64,000 nucleotides of DNA from Lachnospiraceae bacterium (GTDB lineage: Bacteria; Bacillota; Clostridia; Lachnospirales; Lachnospiraceae), in assembly GCA_902363135.1 (NCBI GenBank), contig CABIZF010000002.1:124001-188000 (forward strand), in the 5' to 3' direction. The notes beneath the pieces are model-generated. The model was not told where the DNA came from, ran no database searches, and saw only the letters and a list, made by a program, of their open reading frames with translations. Positions within the stretch are counted from its first letter, which is position 1, and the number at the start of each line of letters is the position of its first letter. The translations under genes were made by a program, and so were the position numbers. This document shows, piece by piece, positions 17,322-26,349 of the stretch.

Positions 17322-18335
17322 TTGCAGAAAAGGAACAAAGTTGATAAAATAAAGAAAACAGCAGGCGAAGCTGAACTGGATGTCCGTCTGAAGGAATTCT
17401 GGAGGCAAAATGATCATTTTGCAGATCTCATCAATGCGGTGGTATTTCATGGAAGACAGCGGATTACCCCGGATATGCTCATTGAGCAGGATACGGATAT
17501 TTCCGGAGTTGTGTCATTTCCGGAATATGAGGAGACGCTGAGAAGAAACCATGATGTGGTGAAGAAGCTGGCGCTTGACACAGAATTTCAGGTCTGGTCG
17601 GTGGAAAATCAGAAAAAGGCGCATTTTGCGATGCCGCTGCGGACGATGATTTACGATGCGATGGGTTATCTGAAGGAGTATAAAGAGCTGGCGAAGAAGC
17701 GAAATCAGGATCGGGCGGCAGGCAGATTACGGGGGGAGACTTCAGAAGAGTTCCTGTCCGGGATCGGCAAAGGAGACAGGCTGCATCCGCAGCTGTCGAT
17801 AGTGCTGTATTATGGTGAAGGACGCTGGGATGGCCCACTTCGCCTGAAGGATATGATGCCACCATTTCCTTGTGGGACGGAGGCACTGTTTTTTGATTAC
17901 GGGATTAATCTGGTGCAGATTATTGACAGTGAGCATTATATCTTTCACAACGAAGCAGTGCGAACCGTGTTCGAAGGGGCAGGGGCGTTACTGCGAGGGG
18001 ATCTGGATTTCATTTCAAAAAAGTATAACAAACCAATTCCGGCAGAGGAGGCGACCCTGATCGCGTTGATTTCGGGATCGGATGTGTTACAGGCAGAAGC
18101 GGAGAGAGAGGAGAGCGTGAATATGTGTACGGCGTTGGAACGGCTGGCGGAGGAGAACAGACAACGAGGGATTGAGCAAGGAATTGCGCAGGGAAGATGC
18201 GAAGAAAGAGATGCGACAGTTAAGGCACTTCTGCTGCAGGGCTTACTGCCGGAACAGAAAATTGCAGAAGCAGTAAATATTTCGATGGAACAGCTTCAGG
18301 AGATCAGAGAGAGAATGACAAGGAAAAAGGCGTAG
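17322..18335 (+). CDS. Rpn-family recombination-promoting nuclease / putative transposase-like protein
   Basis: The 337-residue protein belongs to the Rpn/YhgA-like PD-(D/E)XK family. The nuclease core is in the first half: DISGVVSFPEYEE, then FQVWSVENQKKAHFAMPLR with the E-N-Q set, then IVLYYGEGRWDGP. The C-terminal third is helical with the repeating RGIEQGIAQGRCEE pattern usual in this family. Known members cut DNA and promote RecA-independent recombination in E. coli. The start is TTG at 17322, eight bases after AAGGAG; the nearby ATG at 17317 is out of frame. It lies inside the nucleoside hydrolase region but is probably a selfish or house-cleaning element rather than a pathway gene. Confidence 0.75.
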   Translation: MQKRNKVDKIKKTAGEAELDVRLKEFWRQNDHFADLINAVVFHGRQRITPDMLIEQDTDISGVVSFPEYEETLRRNHDVVKKLALDTEFQVWSVENQKKAHFAMPLRTMIYDAMGYLKEYKELAKKRNQDRAAGRLRGETSEEFLSGIGKGDRLHPQLSIVLYYGEGRWDGPLRLKDMMPPFPCGTEALFFDYGINLVQIIDSEHYIFHNEAVRTVFEGAGALLRGDLDFISKKYNKPIPAEEATLIALISGSDVLQAEAEREESVNMCTALERLAEENRQRGIEQGIAQGRCEERDATVKALLLQGLLPEQKIAEAVNISMEQLQEIRERMTRKKA

Positions 18336-18459
18336 ACACTCTATTGAAGCGATTGCTGAGTTCGAATGTGCGTGTACTGCGGATAAAGGCTGTGGAAAAT
18401 CTGCTGGAAAGACTCGGAGATAAAATATGAAGAATAATGAAACAGATAAAGAATGGAAA

Positions 18460-18493
18460 AAGGCTAAAAATCGAAGCTTCGGTTTTTAGCCTT
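18460..18493. terminator. Hairpin after the rpn-like gene
   Basis: Arms AAGGCTAAAAATCGAAG and CTTCGGTTTTTAGCCTT are directly joined. The 390-base gap 18336-18725 otherwise holds a promoter and a palindrome listed below, and no further gene is visible. Confidence 0.65.
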
Positions 18494-18626
18494 AAATTAT
18501 CTCCGGATTTTTGCTAAAAGTACTTATAAAAGAATATGCTTTTTTAAAACATGCATCCGAAATCGTTAATATTAATAGGAAAAAGAAAAGAAAAAAGCGT
18601 TTCCTATACAAAATTTTAAAAACGTA

Positions 18627-18655
18627 TTGACAAAAAGACAATTCGGATGTAGTAT
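18627..18655 (+). promoter_or_regulatory. Predicted promoter of the nucleoside hydrolase operon
   Basis: TTGACA (18627-18632) is a consensus -35; TAGTAT (18650-18655) follows after 17 bases. Confidence 0.6.
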
Positions 18656-18676
18656 AAACACATGAAAAAGAAGTTT

Positions 18677-18692
18677 AGGAAAATATTTTCCT
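18677..18692. promoter_or_regulatory. 16 bp perfect palindrome, candidate operator
   Basis: AGGAAAATATTTTCCT lies just downstream of the predicted promoter, where a bound repressor would block transcription. It lacks the central CG usual for LacI-family operators, so assignment to the LacI-ribokinase protein is tentative. Confidence 0.4.
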
Positions 18693-18725
18693 TACAAAAT
18701 GTATGGGAGGGCAAAAGAAAGGACA

Positions 18726-19703
18726 ATGGATAACGAGAAGAAAAAACAGGAGTGGCAGGAGTTTGCAGGCGTTGCCGGGACAAAATCAGTCATTGATAAT
18801 GCAAAGCTGATTCAGAGACTGGAAAAGCCGAAGGGAAGAGTAGATGTTGTCATCGATACCGATACGTACAATGAGATTGATGACCAGTTTGCACTTTCAT
18901 ATCTGATCAAGTCTGATGAGAAGCTGAATCTGAAAGCAATTTATGCAGCGCCGTTTTTTAATGAGAAGTCAACAGGTCCGGCAGATGGCATGGAGAAGAG
19001 CTATCAGGAGATCATGAATGTTCTTACCCTGCTGGAACGTGAGGATCTGAAGCAGGTCGTTTATCGCGGATCGACGGAATATATGCCGTCTGAGACAGAG
19101 CCGGTGATTTCAGATGCGGCAAAGGATCTGGCAGAAAGAGCTATGAATTATACGGAGGAGCATCCACTGTATGTCATTGCGATCGGTGCCATTACGAATG
19201 TATCCTCTGCGCTGATAATGAATCCGGCGATCAGAGATCGTATTGTACTGATCTGGCTGGGCGGACATGCACTGAATTGGCCGAACAACAAGGAGTTTAA
19301 CCTGTATCAGGATGTGGCAGGTGCAAGAATTGTATTTGGATGCGGCGTGCCGCTTGTACAGCTTCCGTGTATGGGTGTCGTATCTGCATTTACGACAAGC
19401 GGACCGGAGCTGGAGTATCACTTGAGAGGGAAGAACAAGCTTTGTGATTACCTGATTGATGTGACGACCGAGGAGGCACGTGCCTGCTATGGTGGTTCTA
19501 CCTGGACAAGACCGATCTGGGATGTGACAGCGGTGGCATGGCTGCTGGACGGTGACTTTGAAGAGGATTGTCTGATTCATAGTCCGATTCCGGAGTATGA
19601 TGACAGGTATGCCTTTGATAACAATCGTCATTTTATCAAATATGTATACCACATCAAGCGTGACAATCTGTTCGCAGACTTATTTGAGAAACTGAAAAAG
19701 TAA
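18726..19703 (+). CDS. Inosine-uridine-preferring nucleoside hydrolase family protein
   Basis: The 325-residue protein carries the calcium-binding Asp cluster VVIDTDTYNEIDDQFAL near the N-terminus (DTDxxxxxDD), the family hallmark, and AIGAITNVSSALIMNP in the middle. Nucleoside hydrolases split N-glycosidic bonds of ribonucleosides to base and ribose. Next to an ABC importer and ribokinase this gives a simple route: import of a ribosylated compound, cleavage, and phosphorylation of the ribose. I chose ATG 18726; an in-frame ATG at 18699 has no ribosome-binding site. The C-terminal 55 residues are duplicated as a fragment at 16938-17109. Confidence 0.85.
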   Translation: MDNEKKKQEWQEFAGVAGTKSVIDNAKLIQRLEKPKGRVDVVIDTDTYNEIDDQFALSYLIKSDEKLNLKAIYAAPFFNEKSTGPADGMEKSYQEIMNVLTLLEREDLKQVVYRGSTEYMPSETEPVISDAAKDLAERAMNYTEEHPLYVIAIGAITNVSSALIMNPAIRDRIVLIWLGGHALNWPNNKEFNLYQDVAGARIVFGCGVPLVQLPCMGVVSAFTTSGPELEYHLRGKNKLCDYLIDVTTEEARACYGGSTWTRPIWDVTAVAWLLDGDFEEDCLIHSPIPEYDDRYAFDNNRHFIKYVYHIKRDNLFADLFEKLKK

Positions 19704-19739
19704 ATGATATAAATATAAAAAAGAAAAGGAGAACATAGT

Positions 19740-21041
19740 ATGAAGTACAGAAAAATGGTAGCATTTGGGCTGACGGCGGCGATGGCAGCCGGCATGACAT
19801 CAGGCATGACAATGACAGGCTTTGCAGAAGAGGATAAGCCGACAATCCGTTGGGTATCACAGGGTGCTGGAGAGACGGGGTGGGAAGGACTTACCGTCCC
19901 GATTCTGGAGAAGTTTGAGGAAGAGACAGGAATTCATGTGGAAGCAGAGTTCTATTCTTTCAACGATCTGTTTGAGGTTATCGAGACAAAGAGCGCATCG
20001 GGAAATGCAGACTTTGATGTTATGAGTGTTGACGTGACTTATGTATCAAAGTATGGCTCCAGCGGATATCTTGAGCCGCTCGATCCGTATTTCACCGATG
20101 AAGACAAGGCAAAATGGGATGAGGCATCCTATACAGCAGGTGTATGGGAAGATACCATGTATGCAGCACCGGAGAATACATCCTGTCAGGAGCTGTACTA
20201 CAATAAGACCTTACTGGAGGAGGCTGGAATTGAGCTTCCGGAAAATGATGCAGAGCATCGCCTGACCTACGAGCAGGTGGCAGATATGGCAAAACAGGCT
20301 CAGGAAGCACTGGATCCGGATGGAAGCAAAGGGATTATCGGACTGGATTTCCAGCAGGTAAGCCGTATTTACCAGATGAACATGCTTCCGAACTCCATGG
20401 GCGGAGCCAACATCAGCGAAGATGGATATTCTCTTGACGGCGTTGTAAATACAGAGCCGTGGATCAAGGCAATGACCTGGTATCAGGGTCTTGTAAATGA
20501 TGGTATCGCATCCAGAGGATATGACGCAGATCAGCTTCCAGATATGTTCTATTCCGGAAAGATGGTATTCATGATTGGCGGAACTTGGACAAGAACGGGT
20601 ATGACCTGTGATGATGAGATTGACTGCACCTACGCTCCGTGCTTCGAGGGCTATGAGGATAAGGTGGCAACCTCTACCGGTAGCTGGTACTTTGGTATCA
20701 ATTCCCAGTCTGAAAACAAGGATGCAGCAGCTGAGTTTATCAAGTACTTCACACTTGGTGAGGGAAGTGATATGTGGCTGAGCATCAATGGCGATGTTCC
20801 GAGCCGTCTTGACAAGCAGGAAGAGATTACAAACGATGAAAATGCAACTAAGGACATGAAGATCGCAGCATACGAGGCAGCAAACACTGCATATCCGCGT
20901 GCCGTTACGCCGGTATTCGGAGAGTATTCCACAATTCTGGATCAGGCATGGGAAGATGTCAGAAATGGTGCAGATGTAGAGGATACCTTAAACTACGCCG
21001 TAGAGCAGTTTGATTCTGCAGTGGCATCTTATAAGCAGTAA
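19740..21041 (+). CDS. ABC transporter extracellular solute-binding protein, family 1
   Basis: The 433-residue protein begins with a signal peptide (basic MKYRK, hydrophobic stretch to TGFAEE) and continues as a family 1 sugar-binding protein: IRWVSQGAGETGWEGL, ILEKFEEETGI, and SGKMVFMIGGTWTRTGM. There is no lipobox cysteine at the cleavage region, which is unusual for a Gram-positive binding protein; a signal peptidase I site after GFA seems to be used. AAAGGAGA precedes the ATG. The two permease genes follow after a hairpin at 21060. By context the ligand is a nucleoside or ribosyl sugar; this is inference. Confidence 0.85.
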   Translation: MKYRKMVAFGLTAAMAAGMTSGMTMTGFAEEDKPTIRWVSQGAGETGWEGLTVPILEKFEEETGIHVEAEFYSFNDLFEVIETKSASGNADFDVMSVDVTYVSKYGSSGYLEPLDPYFTDEDKAKWDEASYTAGVWEDTMYAAPENTSCQELYYNKTLLEEAGIELPENDAEHRLTYEQVADMAKQAQEALDPDGSKGIIGLDFQQVSRIYQMNMLPNSMGGANISEDGYSLDGVVNTEPWIKAMTWYQGLVNDGIASRGYDADQLPDMFYSGKMVFMIGGTWTRTGMTCDDEIDCTYAPCFEGYEDKVATSTGSWYFGINSQSENKDAAAEFIKYFTLGEGSDMWLSINGDVPSRLDKQEEITNDENATKDMKIAAYEAANTAYPRAVTPVFGEYSTILDQAWEDVRNGADVEDTLNYAVEQFDSAVASYKQ

Positions 21042-21059
21042 AACGCAGAAACTGAACAG

Positions 21060-21091
21060 AAGGCGGCGCCCGAGCGGCTGCCGCCTTTTCT
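21060..21091 (+). terminator. Hairpin between binding-protein and permease genes
   Basis: AAGGCGGC (21060-21067) pairs exactly with GCCGCCTT (21080-21087), followed by TTC. It probably acts as a partial terminator or mRNA stabiliser that keeps the binding protein in excess over the permeases. Confidence 0.6.
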
Positions 21092-21165
21092 AAAGGGTAA
21101 AAGAGGAGTAATGAGAAAAAGAAGCGCTCAGAAATGGGCAGAGTAAGGAAAGGAGACATCATTAC

Positions 21166-22023
21166 ATGGGCGGAATACATATTAAAAATAAGTGGCTCCC
21201 ATATGTTCTGGTAGCGCCGACGGTAATTTTGATTTGTGTTTTTAAGATATATCCGATTATTATCAGTGTCGTTCAGGCATTTCTGTCCAAGGATGGAGCA
21301 GTGACACTTGACAATTACAAATTTTTGTTTGCAGATAAAACCTTTTGGAGTTCTTTAAAAGTAACATTAAAGTTTAACATAATTATCATTCCGGTACAGA
21401 TTATCGTTTCCTTTATTATGGCAATGCTGGTGAATGCACATATCAAAGGAATTGAAGGTATTCGTACCATGCTGTATCTTCCATTTTGTGTATCTTTGAG
21501 CGTATCTACCGTTATCTGGCAGATGCTGCTGAATGTAAATAATGGTGTTGTAAACAGTATCCTTGGCATTTTTGGAGTAAAGCCAATCGGATTTTTAATT
21601 GATAAAAACTGGGCATTGCTGTCCATTATCCTGATTTCATCCTGGCGCGGATGCGCTTACTGGATGATGTTCTTCCTCGCTGGCTTAAAGGGTATTGATC
21701 TTTCGGTTTATGAATCCGCGAAGATGGATGGTTCTGGATTTTTCAGTACGCTGTTCCGTATTACAATCCCGCTTCTGAAAAACACCTCACTGTTTGTGTT
21801 GGTAGCCAACACGACGGCAAACTTCCTGCTGTTTGCGCCGGTACAGATTGCGACAGAGGGTGGCCCGCAGGGTAGCACCAATCTGCTTATGTATGAGGCG
21901 TACAAATCGGCGTTTGTATATTCTAATCGTCAGCGACAGGCTTGCATTGTAACGATTTTACTTGTGATCGTTGTAGGTGTCTGTGTGATTCAGAATAAAT
22001 TTATGACAGAGAAGGAGGCATAA
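21166..22023 (+). CDS. ABC transporter permease, MalF/UgpA-like
   Basis: The 285-residue protein has about six membrane segments, the first at WLPYVLVAPTVILICVFKIY. Its cytoplasmic ATPase-coupling loop reads YESAKMDGSGFFSTLFRITIP, the EAA motif with its conserved glycine. It is the first of a permease pair and ends two bases before the next gene. No ATPase gene is present in the window for this system, so it probably uses a shared MsmK-type ATPase encoded elsewhere. Confidence 0.88.
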   Translation: MGGIHIKNKWLPYVLVAPTVILICVFKIYPIIISVVQAFLSKDGAVTLDNYKFLFADKTFWSSLKVTLKFNIIIIPVQIIVSFIMAMLVNAHIKGIEGIRTMLYLPFCVSLSVSTVIWQMLLNVNNGVVNSILGIFGVKPIGFLIDKNWALLSIILISSWRGCAYWMMFFLAGLKGIDLSVYESAKMDGSGFFSTLFRITIPLLKNTSLFVLVANTTANFLLFAPVQIATEGGPQGSTNLLMYEAYKSAFVYSNRQRQACIVTILLVIVVGVCVIQNKFMTEKEA

Positions 22024-22025
22024 AA

Positions 22026-22874
22026 ATGACAATAAGACAAAAGGGTATTGTTTCAAAAATTCTGATTTATATTGTGCTGATTGTCATGGTAATTGTGTCG
22101 CTGTTTCCGATCATTTTCTGCCTGTCAGCATCTTTAAGAACGCAGGAAGATCTTTTTCAGAGTATGTTTCCATTCTCATTTAAAGCGTTGATTCCGACGA
22201 AAGTAACATTTGAAAATTATGTCATTATTTTTACAAAATATGAGTTCTGGCGTCCGATCTTAAATACGGTAATTGTTACTGCATGTACGATTTTCTTTGG
22301 GTGTCTGGTGAATTCCATTGCGGGTTTTGCATTCACTTGCTTTGAGTTTAAAGGAAAAAAGATTCTGTATGGATTGGTTTTGATTTCTTTTATGGTTCCG
22401 TTTGAATCAATTGCAATTCCGCTTTATGATGTTGCGAATAAAATGAAGATGGTAGATACTTACGCAGGAATGATTGTTCCGGCAATTGCGGATGGACTGG
22501 TTGCATTTTTGTTCATTCAGTTCTTTAAGGACATTCCGGTAGCCCTGATTGAAGCAGCCCGTGTAGACGGCGCTTCTTGGCCAAGGATTTTCTTCCGGAT
22601 TATTATGCCGATTTCTGTTCCGATTTTTATTACAGCAGGCCTTATGATATTCATGAATCAGTGGAACTCCTATATGTGGCCGTTGCTCGTAGCGAGATCA
22701 AAGGAGATCCGCACGATCCAGATCGCAATCAGTGCTTTCAGCGGAGAACGGGCGATTCAGTGGACGTATATTTTTGCAGCCTCGCTTGTATCGGCAGGAA
22801 TTCCGATCTGTCTGTTCCTCCCGTTCCAGAAATATTTTGTTGAGGGTATTACTGCAGGAAGTGTGAAAGGATGA
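22026..22874 (+). CDS. ABC transporter permease, MalG/UgpE-like
   Basis: The 282-residue protein is the second permease of the importer. Six membrane segments are predictable, and the coupling loop IEAARVDGASWPRIFFRIIMP fits the EAA motif. The C-terminus LPFQKYFVEGITAGSVKG is typical of MalG-type permeases. It overlaps neither neighbour but is two bases from the first permease and seven bases from the ribokinase, so all are probably one transcript. Confidence 0.88.
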   Translation: MTIRQKGIVSKILIYIVLIVMVIVSLFPIIFCLSASLRTQEDLFQSMFPFSFKALIPTKVTFENYVIIFTKYEFWRPILNTVIVTACTIFFGCLVNSIAGFAFTCFEFKGKKILYGLVLISFMVPFESIAIPLYDVANKMKMVDTYAGMIVPAIADGLVAFLFIQFFKDIPVALIEAARVDGASWPRIFFRIIMPISVPIFITAGLMIFMNQWNSYMWPLLVARSKEIRTIQIAISAFSGERAIQWTYIFAASLVSAGIPICLFLPFQKYFVEGITAGSVKG

Positions 22875-22881
22875 TACAAAT

Positions 22882-23814
22882 ATGGGAAAGATTTTGGTGG
22901 TAGGCAGCCTGAATGTGGATATGGTTATGAATGTGGATCATATGCCGGCTGAAGGAGAAACGATTTTATGTGATGGCATGACACTTGTACCGGGCGGAAA
23001 GGGTGCAAATCAGGCGTGTGCAGCGGGAAGACTTGGTACAGATGTTGCAATGCTTGGCGCAATTGGTGACGATGATTATGGAGCGCTTCAGCTGAAAAGC
23101 CTTTCCGAAGCGGGCGTTGAGGTAGGTGGACTTTTAAAGAAAGAAGGGCAGAATACAGGCACTGCGTTTATTACGGTGAACAAAAGTGGTAATAACAGCA
23201 TCGTAGTCGTGCCAGGAGCAAATTCTGCTTTTCGACCGGAGGATATTGAAGCAAACCGGGAACTGATCGAGCAGTGCGAGATTATGATTTTACAGCTGGA
23301 GATTCCGCTTGATACGGTATGCTATGCGGCGAAGCTTGCAAAATCGCTTGGCAAGACAGTGATTCTGGATCCGGCACCGGTGCCGGAGCATTTTCCGGAA
23401 GAGCTGTATGAATATGTAGATATTGTAAAACCAAATGAGACAGAGCTTGGTATGCTGACCGGAATTGCGGAAGCACAAAAGCATCTGACCGAAGCAGCAC
23501 AGGTGTTAAAGGCACGCGGTGTGAAAAATGTGCTTGTGACGCTTGGTGGTGATGGAGTATACATCAATCCAGAGTCAGGAGAAGAAATTCGGATTCCTGC
23601 ATGCAAAGTAAAGGCGGTTGATACGACGGCAGCAGGAGATTCCTTTACAGCAGCGTTGGCTGCAATGCTTCTGAATGGGGAATCACTCGAAGCAGCAGCA
23701 GAATTTGCAAACCGTGTATCTGCGATTGTAGTGACAAGAAAAGGTGCACAGTCTTCGATTCCGACAATAGATGAAGTCGTGAATTACAGCAAAGAACTGG
23801 AAAGGGTTGGATAA
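22882..23814 (+). CDS. rbsK: Ribokinase (PfkB family)
   Basis: The 310-residue protein has the ribokinase N-terminus VVGSLNVDMVMNVDHMPAEG, the sugar-site signature VPGGKGANQACAAGRLG, and the catalytic loop AVDTTAAGDSFTAAL with its Asp base. It would phosphorylate D-ribose released by the nucleoside hydrolase to ribose-5-phosphate. A second PfkB domain occurs as the C-terminal part of the LacI fusion at 14185, with a variant loop. Length and motifs are complete, so this copy is the likely working ribokinase. Confidence 0.88.
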   Translation: MGKILVVGSLNVDMVMNVDHMPAEGETILCDGMTLVPGGKGANQACAAGRLGTDVAMLGAIGDDDYGALQLKSLSEAGVEVGGLLKKEGQNTGTAFITVNKSGNNSIVVVPGANSAFRPEDIEANRELIEQCEIMILQLEIPLDTVCYAAKLAKSLGKTVILDPAPVPEHFPEELYEYVDIVKPNETELGMLTGIAEAQKHLTEAAQVLKARGVKNVLVTLGGDGVYINPESGEEIRIPACKVKAVDTTAAGDSFTAALAAMLLNGESLEAAAEFANRVSAIVVTRKGAQSSIPTIDEVVNYSKELERVG

Positions 23815-23819
23815 TACAT

Positions 23820-24707
23820 ATGAAAATTGGATTTATCGGTCTTGGCATTATGGGTCGTCCTATGGTAAAGAATCTGTTACAGGCAGGCGCAGAGGTTATT
23901 GTTTCTGATCTGAATCAGGAAGCGGTAAAGGATGTAGTAGCTGCAGGCGGAAAAGAAGGCAGCTATGCAGAGATTGGCACACAATGTGATAAGATTATTA
24001 TCATGGTACCAAATGGAGCAATCACAAAAGCGATTTTGTTCGGAGAAAACGGTGTTGCATCAACAATTCAGCCGGGAAGCATCGTGTGTGATATGAGTTC
24101 TGTAACGCCGGTAGAATCCAGAGAGTGTTATACAAAGCTGAAGGAGATAGGGGTTGGATTCCTTGATGCACCTGTATCTGGTGGAGAGCCGGGTGCGGTA
24201 GCGGGGACACTGGCTATTATGGTGGGAGGCGAGCAGGCACATTTTGACGCAATGAAGGAGTGTTTTGACATTCTTGGATCTTCAGCGCTTTTAATCGGGG
24301 ATTCCGGAAGCGGCAGTGTGGCGAAGCTGGTAAATCAGATTATTGTAAACAATACAATCGCAGTCGTATCTGAGGCATTTGTTTTTGCTGCGAAAGCAGG
24401 GGTCGACTGTGAGAAGGTATATGGTGCGATTCGGGGCGGGCTTGCCGGAAGTGCAGTTCTGGATGCGAAGATTCCGATGATTCTGGAGCGAAATTTCAAG
24501 CCGGGCGGACCGATTCGGATCAATCACAAGGATATCAAAAATGTAGTAGAGACTGCGCATGCGATGGATGTTCCGATTCCATATACTGCACAGCTGTATG
24601 AGATTTTACAGACCTTAAAGCTTCATGGACATATGGGCGATGATCATGGCGGAATCGTGCAGTATTTTGAAGCGCTGGCGGATGTAAAGGTAGAAAAGAA
24701 GAACTGA
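23820..24707 (+). CDS. Beta-hydroxyacid dehydrogenase (GarR/GlxR/LtnD-like)
   Basis: The 295-residue protein belongs to the 3-hydroxyisobutyrate dehydrogenase/tartronate semialdehyde reductase family: cofactor motif FIGLGIMGRPMVKNLL at the N-terminus, substrate loop LDAPVSGGEPGAVAGTLAIM, and the catalytic lysine in SGSVAKLVNQII. The paired gene downstream is a DUF1537 kinase, and this pairing is known from four-carbon sugar-acid pathways (LtnD/DenD with OtnK/DenK). The two may therefore oxidise and phosphorylate a tetronate or related acid. How that joins the ribosyl genes upstream is not clear from sequence. Confidence 0.83.
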   Translation: MKIGFIGLGIMGRPMVKNLLQAGAEVIVSDLNQEAVKDVVAAGGKEGSYAEIGTQCDKIIIMVPNGAITKAILFGENGVASTIQPGSIVCDMSSVTPVESRECYTKLKEIGVGFLDAPVSGGEPGAVAGTLAIMVGGEQAHFDAMKECFDILGSSALLIGDSGSGSVAKLVNQIIVNNTIAVVSEAFVFAAKAGVDCEKVYGAIRGGLAGSAVLDAKIPMILERNFKPGGPIRINHKDIKNVVETAHAMDVPIPYTAQLYEILQTLKLHGHMGDDHGGIVQYFEALADVKVEKKN

Positions 24708-24721
24708 CGGGGGTGCGGAAA

Positions 24722-26140
24722 ATGGCATTGAGCACAGATGTTTTGACCACCTATGCAAAAATTGATGAGACGAAAACAGATCAGCTTCTTCTAAAGGAGA
24801 TATCTGCAAACCAGAAAAAGATCGTCGTGTTAGATGATGATCCAACCGGTGTGCAGACGGTTCATGATATTTCAGTCTACACAGATTGGACGAAGGACAG
24901 TATCCGTCAGGGCTTTCAGGAGAAAAACAATTTATTTTATATACTGACCAATTCCAGAGGCTTTACACAGGATGAGACAACGCTGACACATAATGAGATT
25001 GCAGCAAATGTGGACGCGGTGGCGAAGGAGCTTGGAAAAGAATATATTTTCATCAGCAGAAGCGACAGCACCTTGCGCGGACATTACCCGTTAGAGACCG
25101 AGATCCTCAGGACAAATTATGAGAAAAATACCGGTTGTATTATTGACGGAGAAATCCTGTGTCCGTTTTTTAAAGAGGGTGGAAGATTTACCATTGACGA
25201 TGTCCATTATGTGCGTTATGGAAATGAGCTGATTCCGGCAAATGAGACAGAGTTCGCGAAAGATAAGACGTTTGGTTATCGGGCGGCGACTATGCCGGAG
25301 TATGTGGAAGAAAAGACGAAGGGTGCATATCCGGCCGGAAATGTCGTTTGTATTCCTTTGGATGAAATTCATCGGATGGCAATTGATGAGATCGAGCAGA
25401 AGCTTCTGCATGTGCAGGGATTTAATAAAATCATTGTGAATGCAGTAGATTATGCAGATTTGAAGGTATTTTGCGTTGCCTTGTATCGGGCAATGGCAAA
25501 GGGAAAGGTATTTATGTTCCGAACTGCTGCCGCGATTGTAAAGGTGATGGGTGGCGTTTCAGATCAGCCTCTGCTTGAAAGAGAGCAGATGGTTCGTACA
25601 AATGAGTTGCATGGCGGAATTATTGTAGTCGGCTCTCATACGGAAAAGACGACCAGACAGCTGGAGGCGCTGAAACAGCTTTCGGATATCAGGTTTGTAG
25701 AGCTGGATGCAACAAAAGTGACAGTGGCAGGCGGGCTGGAAAAAGAGGTGGAGCGGTGTCTTGCGCTTGAGGAAGCATGGATTCGCGATGGGAAAACCGT
25801 TTGCTGCTATACGAGTAGAGCGCTGGTCACGGCAGATACCGGCAATAAAGAGGATGAGCTTCGACTTTCCGTCCGTATTTCTGATGCAGTACAGTCACTG
25901 GTCGGAGGGCTGTCAGTCATCCCCAAATTTGTTATCGCAAAGGGAGGAATCACTTCGAGTGATGTTGGGACGAAGGCGCTTGGCGTAAAGCGGGCAAATG
26001 TGCTGGGACAGATTGAGCCGGGTATTCCGGTCTGGCAGACAGGCGCGGAGAGTAAGTTCCCGGGTATCCCGTATGTGATCTTTCCTGGTAATGTCGGAGA
26101 GGATACGACGCTGCGGTATGCCGTAGAAAAGCTGATATAA
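24722..26140 (+). CDS. DUF1537 four-carbon acid sugar kinase, OtnK-like
   Basis: The 472-residue protein matches the DUF1537 kinase family: KIVVLDDDPTGVQTVHD near the N-terminus, FISRSDSTLRGHYPLE about residue 100, and the C-terminal nucleotide-binding half with FVIAKGGITSSDVGTKAL and VIFPGNVGEDTTLRYAV. Characterised relatives phosphorylate 3-oxo-tetronate or D-erythronate. I placed the start at ATG 24722, eight bases after a GGGGG run; an in-frame GTG at 24713 is possible. It closes the gene run begun by the nucleoside hydrolase and is followed by a terminator. Confidence 0.8.
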   Translation: MALSTDVLTTYAKIDETKTDQLLLKEISANQKKIVVLDDDPTGVQTVHDISVYTDWTKDSIRQGFQEKNNLFYILTNSRGFTQDETTLTHNEIAANVDAVAKELGKEYIFISRSDSTLRGHYPLETEILRTNYEKNTGCIIDGEILCPFFKEGGRFTIDDVHYVRYGNELIPANETEFAKDKTFGYRAATMPEYVEEKTKGAYPAGNVVCIPLDEIHRMAIDEIEQKLLHVQGFNKIIVNAVDYADLKVFCVALYRAMAKGKVFMFRTAAAIVKVMGGVSDQPLLEREQMVRTNELHGGIIVVGSHTEKTTRQLEALKQLSDIRFVELDATKVTVAGGLEKEVERCLALEEAWIRDGKTVCCYTSRALVTADTGNKEDELRLSVRISDAVQSLVGGLSVIPKFVIAKGGITSSDVGTKALGVKRANVLGQIEPGIPVWQTGAESKFPGIPYVIFPGNVGEDTTLRYAVEKLI

Positions 26141-26150
26141 AAATGATGGG

Positions 26151-26185
26151 ACTGTCCCGGAGGTTTTACTTTCGGGCAGTTTTTC
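26151..26185 (+). terminator. Rho-independent terminator after the DUF1537 kinase
   Basis: ACTGTCCCG pairs with CGGGCAGT across a one-base bulge, followed by TTTTT. Confidence 0.65.
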
Positions 26186-26268
26186 AGTTTTGAACGCAGA
26201 ATAAGCATTTCTCTGCTTCAGGTGCGCGGAGTACTAAATGAATATCTATTTATATTGGAAGAAGCCTA

Positions 26269-26297
26269 TATACAAGCAAATAGGGATTGATTATAAT
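26269..26297 (+). promoter_or_regulatory. Predicted promoter of the ADP-ribosylglycohydrolase gene
   Basis: TATACA (26269-26274) and TATAAT (26292-26297), spacer 17. Transcription from here would start downstream of the ATG at 26299, which supports the start at 26350. Confidence 0.5.
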
Positions 26298-26349
26298 AAT
26301 GGTATATTTGAAGAAAGGACAAACAGATTTTCTGGTGGGTGAAAAAGGA

